From Prevotella sp. DNF00663 (lineage in GTDB: Bacteria > Bacteroidota > Bacteroidia > Bacteroidales > Bacteroidaceae), in assembly GCF_001553265.1 (NCBI RefSeq), contig NZ_KQ960645.1, positions 27,866-91,865 on the forward strand: a stretch of 64,000 nucleotides of DNA. The letters run 5' to 3'. The position numbers and the translations under genes were made by a program. Below the pieces are notes generated by a model. That model was not told the DNA's origin. It searched no databases and worked only from the letters and a program-made list of their open reading frames with translations. Numbering within the stretch: position 1 is the first letter of the stretch; every line of letters starts with the position of its first letter. Below are positions 42,976 to 51,461 of this stretch, piece after piece.

Positions 42976-45900
42976 ATGTGTGGATTAATAAAATCGAGAA
43001 TGTTTGCCTATGTTTTGGCTGCACTGTTAATGGGGAATCCCCTCCAAATAGTAGCACAACAACAGAAGGTATCGCTCAAACTCAACCAAGTGAGTTTGAA
43101 GAAGGCATTAAGCGAAATTGAAAAACGAACTCAGTACAAGTTTAGCTATCGCGATGTGACGCTAGATGGCTGTGCCCCCGTGAGTCTTCAGAAGCAGAAT
43201 GTCACTGTAGAGGCTGTGTTAAAAGAAATCCTTGAGGAACGTGGATTGGAATACAGATGGGTTCAACCCTCAACTATTATCATCTCGCCTAAGGTAGATG
43301 CGAAGTCTCGCAACAAGAAAGCAAGTAAGGCTAGTGGTATGGTGACCGACGCACAGGGTGAACCTGTTATTGGCGCCATAGTACAGGTGGTGGGCAAGAA
43401 TCGCAGGGCATCTACCAATTTAGATGGGAAGTTTGTCCTCGATACAGAAGAAGGAGATGTGTTGGAAGTCAGTTATGTGGGTTTCCAAACGGTTCGTGTG
43501 CGCCCGAAAGATAATCTAAGCGTGGTCATGCAAGAGAATATGGAGTCGCTCGACGAGGTTGTGGTCGTAGGTTATGGCACTCAACGTAAGCGCGATCTTA
43601 CCGGTTCTATCGCCATGTTGAAAGCCGATGACATGAAATTCGACGGAATTTCGTCGGTAGGGCAGGCACTTGGTGGTAAGGCTGCCGGCCTTTATGTACG
43701 TCAGAACAGTGCTCAACCCGGTGGAGGTATCGACATTCTTATACGTGGCGCGGGCAGTGTCAACGCCGGCAACGACCCTTTGTATATTGTTGATGGTTTT
43801 CCTATTGCAAAACTTGACCAGCCGGATGGTGGTGATAAAAAGATGAGTCCGGGAACACAAAGCATACTCAACTTCCTAAATCCGAATGACATTGAGTCGA
43901 TAGAAGTATTGAAAGACGCCTCCGCCACTTCCATCTATGGTGCACGTGCGGCCAACGGTGTAGTTCTCATCACGACCAAGCGTGGTAAGACCGGTAGTGC
44001 TAAAGTGTCTTATTCGTATGACTTTTCTTATCAGAAATATTCCGATATCTATAATCTGCTGTCGTTGAAAGAGTGGATGCAGGTGCGTAACGATATGGCC
44101 TTAGAAAACTATATGTGGAACAACCGAGTAGCTCCATACGGCACAAAGACAATGAAAGAGGTAGCTGCTAATCCCTATAACGGGATACAATTGAGTTATC
44201 CTTATACCGATGCGCAGATTGCGGCAGCCGGAGAGGGTACCGACTGGCTCGGACTGATTACGCGTAACGGCCGTATCAATGAGCACAACGTCAACCTGCA
44301 GGGCGGTAGTGACAAAACACAGTATATGCTGTCGTTCAACTACTTCGACCAAAAAGGTATCGTGAAGAACTCCGGTTTGACTCGATACACGCTGAAAACC
44401 AACATCGACCAGAGCTTTCTCAAGATATTCAAAGCTGGTTTGAACCTGACGATGACACGTATCAATAATGATAATACACAATTGGGGGCTGCACGTTATG
44501 AGAACTCCGGTATTATCCGCTCGGCCATTCAGATGAGTCCGGAGGTGAAAGCCTACGATGTCGAAACGGGTACTTATCCTGTCAATCCCCTGTTGGCCAA
44601 ACAGCCTAACCCGTACTCGTTGCTGACGAATACCGACCAAGGACGCACTAATCGATTAATCGGTAACGTCTATATAGAGGCTCGTCCGTTAGAAGATTTG
44701 CTGTTGCGTGGTGCCTTGGGTATAGATCATGCGCAGATAGATCGTAAGACTTACCAACCTCGCACAACCGTAAATGGTAATGCCAACGGTGGAGTAGCCT
44801 ATATTTATAATACAAACAACGATCAGTATCTGGCAGAAGCTACGGCCACTTATCACAAGACTTTGGCCGATATCCACAATGTTAATTTCATGGTGGGTGC
44901 CTCCTACGAAGAATTTAACAATGATATATCCGAGTTGGGAAACAACAACTTCCTGACTGACGCTTTTCTTTATAACAATATTGACGCCGGAACGGGAACC
45001 AAGATAACCAAGTCCAACGCTACGAAAAACAAGATGGAATCTTATTTTATGCGTGCTTCCTACGTACTCATGGATCGCTATCTCTTTACGGGAACCATGC
45101 GTGCCGATGGTGCCAGCGTGTTTGCCAAGAACAATAAGTGGGGCTATTTCCCCTCTGTTGCTTTAGGTTGGCTTATCAATGAAGAAAGTTTCTTGAAGCA
45201 GACAAAATGGCTTTCGAATCTAAAACTGCGTCTCAGTTGGGGACAGACGGGTAATGCCGACATCGGAACCAGTGCCTTTGCAAGTTTCGCAGCCGAGAAT
45301 TCCTATGTCAACGGTGACCATAAGACCGTTATCGGTGTAAAGAAAGGTAAGTTTGATAATCCCGACTTGAAGTGGGAAACCACCGAGGAATGGAACTTAG
45401 GTCTTGACTTTGGTTTCTTAAAGGGACGTATCAGTGGTTCGATAGATATTTACCAACGCACTATTTCCGACTTGCTCAACTATCGTCTGCTCAACTCTTA
45501 CCAAGAACTTCCCAAGGTAATGTCGAATATCGGTAAAACACAGGGACGAGGAATCGAAGTAATGCTTAATACTCGTAATATTGAAACGAAAGACTTTGGT
45601 TGGACTACCAACTTTACATTTACCATGTATCGCGATAAATGGAAGGAGCGTACACCCGATTGGAAGCCTGCTGTCTATGAGCGGGCCAATGATCCTATTC
45701 GTCCCATCTACGCACGTAGAGCCGACCATATCTTACAAATAGGCGAAAAAGCTCCTGCTGCTCAGCCCGATTTGCTGCCGGGTCAGGTTGTCATCAAAGA
45801 CCTTGACGGTTATAAGCGCGATGCTTCGGGCAATCCAATGACCGATGAAAACGGGCACTTTATACTTACCGGAGCTCCCGATGGCAAGATAGATGATGCC

Positions 45901-46419
45901 GATACCAAACTTATTGGTTCAAGAGACCCTGGATGGTTGGCTGGTCTCAACAATGTATTCCGCTACAAAGACTTTGAATTTTCGTTCATGTTCAATGGTA
46001 TGTTCGATCGAAAGATAGAAGATCCCACGATGGCCTTTTACGGTATTAACAGCTATGGTGTGGCAGGCTCAGGAATAAATGGTTTGAAAACCAATCTTGA
46101 ACGCTGGACACCGACCAATCCTTCTTCCCGATATCCAAGCGCATTCTACAACATGGGACGTGGCAAATACTATACGAGTGGTGACTTTTTCTATCAGAAC
46201 GCATGGTTCATCCGTCTGCAAAACGTGTCGTTGAGCTACAATTTGCCTAAGAAATTGTTGAGTAAGGTTGGATTTATCAATAGTCTACGCGTGCATCTTT
46301 CGGCCAATAACCTTTTTGTGATTACGCCTTATGATGGGCTTGATCCAGAGACTGATGCCTATGAGGCTGCCTATCCCAACGCCAAGACCTATAGCTTTGG
46401 CGTGAACATCACATTTTAA
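42976..46419 (+). CDS. SusC/RagA TonB-dependent transporter with STN domain, PUL2
   Basis: 1147 aa. Signal peptide (about residues 9-28; a start at the methionine of codon 9 is also possible). STN domain at about 30-100 (ISEL-like KKALSEIEKRTQYKFSYRDV), carboxypeptidase-D-like domain (ASGMVTDAQGEPVIGAIVQV), plug (LDEVVVVGYGTQRKRDLTGS; SATSIYGARAANGVVLITTK) and a barrel ending in phenylalanine (SFGVNITF). As in PUL1, the STN domain predicts control by an anti-sigma factor, here encoded about 11.5 kb downstream at the end of the locus. The SusD gene follows by 20 bp. Confidence 0.95.
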   Translation: MCGLIKSRMFAYVLAALLMGNPLQIVAQQQKVSLKLNQVSLKKALSEIEKRTQYKFSYRDVTLDGCAPVSLQKQNVTVEAVLKEILEERGLEYRWVQPSTIIISPKVDAKSRNKKASKASGMVTDAQGEPVIGAIVQVVGKNRRASTNLDGKFVLDTEEGDVLEVSYVGFQTVRVRPKDNLSVVMQENMESLDEVVVVGYGTQRKRDLTGSIAMLKADDMKFDGISSVGQALGGKAAGLYVRQNSAQPGGGIDILIRGAGSVNAGNDPLYIVDGFPIAKLDQPDGGDKKMSPGTQSILNFLNPNDIESIEVLKDASATSIYGARAANGVVLITTKRGKTGSAKVSYSYDFSYQKYSDIYNLLSLKEWMQVRNDMALENYMWNNRVAPYGTKTMKEVAANPYNGIQLSYPYTDAQIAAAGEGTDWLGLITRNGRINEHNVNLQGGSDKTQYMLSFNYFDQKGIVKNSGLTRYTLKTNIDQSFLKIFKAGLNLTMTRINNDNTQLGAARYENSGIIRSAIQMSPEVKAYDVETGTYPVNPLLAKQPNPYSLLTNTDQGRTNRLIGNVYIEARPLEDLLLRGALGIDHAQIDRKTYQPRTTVNGNANGGVAYIYNTNNDQYLAEATATYHKTLADIHNVNFMVGASYEEFNNDISELGNNNFLTDAFLYNNIDAGTGTKITKSNATKNKMESYFMRASYVLMDRYLFTGTMRADGASVFAKNNKWGYFPSVALGWLINEESFLKQTKWLSNLKLRLSWGQTGNADIGTSAFASFAAENSYVNGDHKTVIGVKKGKFDNPDLKWETTEEWNLGLDFGFLKGRISGSIDIYQRTISDLLNYRLLNSYQELPKVMSNIGKTQGRGIEVMLNTRNIETKDFGWTTNFTFTMYRDKWKERTPDWKPAVYERANDPIRPIYARRADHILQIGEKAPAAQPDLLPGQVVIKDLDGYKRDASGNPMTDENGHFILTGAPDGKIDDADTKLIGSRDPGWLAGLNNVFRYKDFEFSFMFNGMFDRKIEDPTMAFYGINSYGVAGSGINGLKTNLERWTPTNPSSRYPSAFYNMGRGKYYTSGDFFYQNAWFIRLQNVSLSYNLPKKLLSKVGFINSLRVHLSANNLFVITPYDGLDPETDAYEAAYPNAKTYSFGVNITF

Positions 46420-46439
46420 TATTTCAACAGCATTATATT

Positions 46440-48011
46440 ATGAAACCTTTCAAACAATTCAAATATGTATCCTGTATGGTGGCTTTAAGTTTGGCTACCA
46501 CCATGTTTACAGGATGTGCCGACCTGAATCCGGTGGATTATTCCGAGATGAATAGCGAACTATTTCCCAAGGTTGAGAGCGATTATACCACACTTGTGAA
46601 CGAATGCTATCGCTCTATTCGCTCCAGTTGGTTCGATGGCTTGTTCGCCACAGACGACCGAGGATGTGTCGCCCTTAATGACGCGACTACCGAAATACTG
46701 ACTGCCCGTAGTCATATTTTTAAGAAACAACACGATCTGGACTGGAATTCTACCGACGATTACTTGGTCGGATTCTATTATACGGAGAAGGATCCATCGG
46801 GTGGTGGCTTTCGTGATGGCTTTGCCAATGATATTAGTCGTTGCACGTCGGATTTAGCTTATATCGAAAATGCTACTTCTTTGAATGAGGCACAAAAGAA
46901 AAAGATGACAGCCGAAGTGCGGTGTGCCCGTGCTTTTATCTCTTATACGCTTTATGATATGTTTGGCCCCTTGATCATTGCGCCACAGAAACTATTGGAA
47001 ACTCCACGTGAAAATGAGCCTTTGCCACGCATGTCTCGTGAAGAAATGGTGAAATTCATAGAGGCGGACTTGCTTTATGCGGCTGAAAACCTGCCGTCTC
47101 CCAATGCGGTTGAATATGGTAGGTTCAGCACCGGACTGGCCAAGATGCTGCTTATTCGTCTGTATTTGCATGAGACAAAGGACGACAAGAGTTATTATGC
47201 AAAGGTGGAAACGTTAGCCCGTGAACTGATGCAACCTTCCTTTGGTTATCAGTTGCAGCCGACTTATACACGGATGTTTGAGGTTGGCGGACAGGGAAAA
47301 ACTAATAAGGAAATCATCTTTGCCTTGCCCGTTAATACCGAAATGGTAAGCTGGAATGACTGGCACATGTTTGTATTGCCGTCTGATTTTGGAAGCAATG
47401 GCATGAAAGGCGGCTACCATAGTTTGACGAGTACTTGGCATTTCTACGACGGTTTTGAAGCAAACGACGTGCGCCGCACCTATCTTTTGGCCGAATACAC
47501 GAGCAACAAGACCGGAAAACTCGTAAAGCGAGGCGATTATCCTAATCTTGACCTCGGCCCCATCCCCATGAAATATGGCTACGATACCGACCTGTTTGGT
47601 AACAGCGGACGTAGCAAGATAGACCCCATTCTCTATCGTTATGCCGATGTTTATCTGTCCTTGGCAGAGGCTTTGTATCGCAAGCCTGGAGCTTCGGCTG
47701 TCGATAAGCAGGAGGCTTTGAAGTATATCAACGTTATTCGTGAGCGGGCGGGTATAGCAAGTATAGATTATTCGGCCATTGACACGGATGAAAAGTTTGT
47801 CGAAGTGTTGCTCAAGGAGCGTTGTCATGAGTTCTGGTGCGAGAACGGACAGTATCGTGCCGACCTTATTCGACTGGATAAATTCATAGAATATGCCAAG
47901 ACCATCAACGGTTCTCCTTATGCCGAAAAGGCGAAGGAAGTTTATCCTTTACCCAAGAGCGTTATCCTAGATGGTAAAGGCGTGGTCATTCAGAACGCAG
48001 GTTACGATTAA
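46440..48011 (+). CDS. SusD/RagB outer membrane lipoprotein, PUL2
   Basis: 523 aa. Signal peptide with lipobox FTGC (Cys about residue 26), then ADLNPVDYSEM. TPR-like helices include EVRCARAFISYTLYDMFGPLI, the classic RagB/SusD motif. YRYADVYLSLAEALYRK and LKERCHEFWCENGQYRADLI are the conserved C-terminal blocks. It pairs with the upstream SusC. This is the standard SusD type, unlike the SusD-like_2 variant in PUL1. An intercistronic hairpin follows the stop codon. Confidence 0.95.
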   Translation: MKPFKQFKYVSCMVALSLATTMFTGCADLNPVDYSEMNSELFPKVESDYTTLVNECYRSIRSSWFDGLFATDDRGCVALNDATTEILTARSHIFKKQHDLDWNSTDDYLVGFYYTEKDPSGGGFRDGFANDISRCTSDLAYIENATSLNEAQKKKMTAEVRCARAFISYTLYDMFGPLIIAPQKLLETPRENEPLPRMSREEMVKFIEADLLYAAENLPSPNAVEYGRFSTGLAKMLLIRLYLHETKDDKSYYAKVETLARELMQPSFGYQLQPTYTRMFEVGGQGKTNKEIIFALPVNTEMVSWNDWHMFVLPSDFGSNGMKGGYHSLTSTWHFYDGFEANDVRRTYLLAEYTSNKTGKLVKRGDYPNLDLGPIPMKYGYDTDLFGNSGRSKIDPILYRYADVYLSLAEALYRKPGASAVDKQEALKYINVIRERAGIASIDYSAIDTDEKFVEVLLKERCHEFWCENGQYRADLIRLDKFIEYAKTINGSPYAEKAKEVYPLPKSVILDGKGVVIQNAGYD

Positions 48012-48024
48012 AAAATACACAAAC

Positions 48025-48053
48025 GATGGATTACCACACGCTGGTAATCCATC
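48025..48053 (+). terminator. Intercistronic hairpin after susD
   Basis: A perfect 12-bp stem (GATGGATTACCA / TGGTAATCCATC) with a CACGC loop lies 14 bp after the SusD stop and 64 bp before the next gene. No T-run follows. It may act as an attenuator or protect the susCD message from 3' decay, giving more SusCD than enzymes. Confidence 0.6.
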
Positions 48054-48116
48054 AAAAGATAAGGTATATCGACTTTAATTTTACCGAACAACGGCAATAT
48101 TATAGAATAAATATTT

Positions 48117-49151
48117 ATGGATCGACGTAGTTTTTTGAAGCGTGCGACAGCATTTGGCATGGCTGCAACCTTGCCCAAGGTGCTGTTGGGTACTTCTCTG
48201 GTAGAGCAAGTTGCGGAGTCCCAGTCTTCAGGAGAGAAGTTTTGGGCTTGTCTGATGCATCTTTCCTTTAATTTTGCAGGCCAAATAAAACTGTATGGAG
48301 GACTACGAACAGAATTTGAACCCGATATGGCTGTGTGGAACGCGGCCATCGAACGCATGGCTAAAAACCATGTAAACATGCTTTTTATCAATCTGGATGA
48401 TTCGTTGGCTTGGCACAGTCATCCCGAGATTTCCTTGGCTCATTCGTGGACACACGAACAGTTGCGGGCACAGTTGATCAAGATTAGGAAGGCAGGAATA
48501 GAGCCTATTCCGATGTTTAACTTTTCTACGACACATGATGCGTGGCTGGGTAAGTATTCAAAAATGGTGTCATCGGCCAAGTATTATGAAGTTTGCGCCG
48601 ACTTGATAGCCGAAGCCATCGCGCTCTTCGATACGCCTCGCTTTATTCATTTCGGCATGGACGAAGAACGAATCGACTACCAACTGTCCGATTATATAGT
48701 GATACGGCAGCAGGAAACATGGTGGGCCGACTTGTATTTCTACATCGGCGAAGCTATGAAACGGGGCGTTCGCCCTTGCGTATGGGCTGATTACGTGTGG
48801 CACCATCCGGATGATTTCTTCAAGATGATGCCCAAGTCGGTGGTACAATGTAATTGGTGGTACACCGAGAAGTTCTCTATCAACGATGTGGCTATCCGTT
48901 CTTATCTTGATTTGGCCCGTGAAGGCTATGACGTAATGGCCACCGGTAGTTTTGATCAAGAGAACCCCAAGAGCATTGGAAATACGGTGAAGTTCTGTAG
49001 CGAGCATATTGACGGCAATCATCTGTTGGGCTTTATGCAGACATTCTGGAAGCCGACGATAGAAACTTATCGTGCGCCTATCCTACAAGGGATTGACTTG
49101 ATAGGAGCCGCACGTTCGGAATATGAAAATAAAAGGAGAGCGAAGGTATGA
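48117..49151 (+). CDS. GH20-like TIM-barrel protein with Tat signal (unassigned family)
   Basis: 344 aa. The N-terminus carries a twin-arginine signal (MDRRSFLKRATAFGMAA). The mature part reads like a TIM barrel: FWACLMHLSFNFAG, then HVNMLFINLDDSLAWHSHPE, then IEPIPMFNFSTTHDAWLG. HFGMDEE at about residues 178-184 puts Asp182-Glu183 in the position of the GH20 catalytic Asp-Glu pair (HxGGDE in that family, with Met replacing the second Gly). VQCNWWYTEKF and GFMQTFWKPTIE supply aromatic residues for a sugar site. I do not recognise an established family. GlcNAc-directed activity is plausible from context. Its stop overlaps the start of a paralogue. Confidence 0.6.
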   Translation: MDRRSFLKRATAFGMAATLPKVLLGTSLVEQVAESQSSGEKFWACLMHLSFNFAGQIKLYGGLRTEFEPDMAVWNAAIERMAKNHVNMLFINLDDSLAWHSHPEISLAHSWTHEQLRAQLIKIRKAGIEPIPMFNFSTTHDAWLGKYSKMVSSAKYYEVCADLIAEAIALFDTPRFIHFGMDEERIDYQLSDYIVIRQQETWWADLYFYIGEAMKRGVRPCVWADYVWHHPDDFFKMMPKSVVQCNWWYTEKFSINDVAIRSYLDLAREGYDVMATGSFDQENPKSIGNTVKFCSEHIDGNHLLGFMQTFWKPTIETYRAPILQGIDLIGAARSEYENKRRAKV

Positions 49152-50083
49152 AAGACAGATTGATATGGGGATGTTTAATCCATCTTAGTTTCAACATGTG
49201 GGAGGAGTATATATGGCCGGGACGCCCCTTCCGAGGCTATCGACCCGACTTGGAACTGAGCGAACCGCTATGGAATGACGCCATCGAACTGATGGGCAAG
49301 AGCGGTGTAAACATGGTTGTTATTGATCTGGGTGATGCCATAAGATACCAGCGGCATCCCGAAATAGCCGTCAATGGAGCCTGGACGGTTGCCCGTTTGA
49401 AGCAGGAGTTGCGACGTATGCGGTCGTTGGGTATAGAGCCGATACCTAAATTAAACTTCTCCGCAGGGCATGATACCTGGATGAAAGAATACTCCAAGAT
49501 GGTTTCTACCGATGAATACTATCGTTTCTGTTCGGATATGATAGCCGAAGTGTGTAGTATTTTCGGCCAGCCTCGCCTGTTCCACATCGGAATGGATGAA
49601 GAAGGCTACAATATGCAGAGTACCTACAAGCATGTGGTGGTGCGCAAAAATGATGCTTGGTGGCACGATTTCATGTTTCTGGTGAAGGAATGTGAGCGCC
49701 GGCATGCGCAGGCTTGGCTCTGGCCCGACTACATGTTGTGGCACCATCCCGACCAGTTTTTCAGTAAGATGCCTAAGAGCGTGATGCAGAGTAATTGGTA
49801 TTATGATGAAGAGTTTAATCCCGAATGGGACATGGTGAGGCAGTATATTGATTTAGAAAAACATGGTTACGACCAAATTCCGACTGGTAGTTATCATTTT
49901 GAAAATCCTAAAAGTATAGCCAACACCGTGGCTTTCGCAGAGAAATATATCAGTCGGCAACACCTTAAAGGTTTCTTGCAGACGTGGTGGAAGCCTACGA
50001 TAGAGGAAAACAGAGAGCGCATTCTAAAAGGCATTACACTATTGGGCGAAGCTCGTAAAGCTTATGAAGAACGACATACTTAA
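49148..50083 (+). CDS. GH20-like TIM-barrel paralogue without signal peptide
   Basis: 311 aa, clearly homologous to the preceding protein over its whole length: WGCLIHLSFNMWEE, VNMVVIDLGDAIRYQRHPE, PIPKLNFSAGHDTWMKEYSK, HIGMDEE (Asp150-Glu151), QSNWYYDEEF and GFLQTWWKPTIE correspond block by block. Unlike its neighbour it has no Tat or Sec signal; the ATG overlaps the upstream stop (ATGA), so no room exists for one without a different start. The pair therefore looks like a tandem duplication whose products are sent to different compartments, or act as a complex made by coupled translation. Enzyme activity is inferred from the motif only. Confidence 0.6.
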   Translation: MKDRLIWGCLIHLSFNMWEEYIWPGRPFRGYRPDLELSEPLWNDAIELMGKSGVNMVVIDLGDAIRYQRHPEIAVNGAWTVARLKQELRRMRSLGIEPIPKLNFSAGHDTWMKEYSKMVSTDEYYRFCSDMIAEVCSIFGQPRLFHIGMDEEGYNMQSTYKHVVVRKNDAWWHDFMFLVKECERRHAQAWLWPDYMLWHHPDQFFSKMPKSVMQSNWYYDEEFNPEWDMVRQYIDLEKHGYDQIPTGSYHFENPKSIANTVAFAEKYISRQHLKGFLQTWWKPTIEENRERILKGITLLGEARKAYEERHT

Positions 50084-50095
50084 AACGATATATTT

Positions 50096-51430
50096 ATGAA
50101 ATACCTATTCTTTATTTTTCTTTTCAGCTTTATCTGTTCCTTTTCTTCCGCTCAAGTGCCTCATCGAGCGGCCGAAGACGTATGTCATGTGATGGCGCCA
50201 GACTACTGGAAGATGTGGAACGATTCTCTACAAGCTGCCATCGACCATGATATTGAGCTGTATAGGAAGGGTACGGCTACCATCGAATTGCCGGAGGTAA
50301 AGCCGGGTACGACAATCCGTGTGGAACAACTGACTCATTCGTTTATCTTCGGTGGTAACCTTTTTGTTTACGGACAGTTGGCTACTGAGGCTATGAATCG
50401 GAAATACGAAAACACTTTCGGTTCGCTGTTCAATGCCGCAACCATTCCATTTTATTGGAAAATGCTTGAACTGGAGCAAGGGAAACCACGCTTCGAGGGC
50501 GGTAGTTCGTATGTTTATCGTAGACCTCCAACCGATCCGATGGTTGATTTTTGCAATCAGAAAGGTATATTGACCAAGGGACATGCCATCATTTATGGCT
50601 TGCGGCTGCATGGTCATCCCACGTGGATGCCCGAAGACCGCCATGTGATGGACAGTCTTTTTCAGGCCCATATTCATCGGTTGGCACAGCGATATGGCGA
50701 CCGGGTGAAGTTGTGGGATGTGGTCAATGAACCCATTGATCAAGCTAACAGAGGACTTATGCCCGATGATTACACCTTCAAATGCTTTCAATGGGCACGC
50801 CGGTATTTTCCATCTTCGGTACAACTGAATATCAACGACGTAGACCTTCATGGCCCGGTGGATTTGCATCGTCGCTATGCCGAGCTGACCCGCAATCTTT
50901 TGTGTCGTGGTTCGAAGATAGATCACATCGGTATAGAAATGCACATTTTCGATCCTTTGGAAGCTGCCGACATCGCAAAAGGCAAAGACCCCTACATCTC
51001 ACCAGCACTTTTGCAAGCAAAACTCGATTGTCTGAAGGCTACAGATTTGCCAATTCACATCAGTGAAGTAACAGTTTGCGCACCCGATACCACTGAGCAT
51101 GGCAAGCTGATTCAGGCTGTGATAGCTCGCAATTTGTATCGGTTGTGGTTCAGTTATCCCACGGTAGAAGCCATTACGTGGTGGAATGTGGTTGATGGTG
51201 GTGGTGCTTCGGGCGAGCCTTCCTACTCAGGTATTTACGATAAGCACATGGTTGAGAAGCCTGCCTATACCGTTTTAGATAATCTTATCAATCAAGAGTG
51301 GAAGACAAAGTTTGAAACTCGTTTGGCAAAAGACCGTACCTTGCGTTTCCGTGGCTTCCGTGGGAAGTATCTACTGACGTGGAAAGACCGCCGAGGCAAG
51401 GAATGTAAAAAAGAAATAGAAGTGAAATAG
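50096..51430 (+). CDS. Divergent GH10-family glycoside hydrolase
   Basis: 444 aa with a Sec signal peptide (about residues 1-19). The GH10 acid/base Glu212 is in WDVVNEP and the nucleophile Glu324 in PIHISEVTV; VEAITWWNVVDGG is the usual late strand. The loop that in xylanases reads GHTLVWH is replaced by GHAIIYGLRLHGHP, so the -1 subsite differs from that of typical xylanases. About 60 residues after the barrel (RFRGFRGKYLLTW) form a small beta-rich tail. In a locus with an alpha-N-acetylglucosaminidase, xylan is an unexpected target; another substrate may apply. It begins 12 bp after the GH20-like gene. Confidence 0.8.
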   Translation: MKYLFFIFLFSFICSFSSAQVPHRAAEDVCHVMAPDYWKMWNDSLQAAIDHDIELYRKGTATIELPEVKPGTTIRVEQLTHSFIFGGNLFVYGQLATEAMNRKYENTFGSLFNAATIPFYWKMLELEQGKPRFEGGSSYVYRRPPTDPMVDFCNQKGILTKGHAIIYGLRLHGHPTWMPEDRHVMDSLFQAHIHRLAQRYGDRVKLWDVVNEPIDQANRGLMPDDYTFKCFQWARRYFPSSVQLNINDVDLHGPVDLHRRYAELTRNLLCRGSKIDHIGIEMHIFDPLEAADIAKGKDPYISPALLQAKLDCLKATDLPIHISEVTVCAPDTTEHGKLIQAVIARNLYRLWFSYPTVEAITWWNVVDGGGASGEPSYSGIYDKHMVEKPAYTVLDNLINQEWKTKFETRLAKDRTLRFRGFRGKYLLTWKDRRGKECKKEIEVK

Positions 51431-51461
51431 TGATATAATCATCTTTTAGAAGATATTCAGA

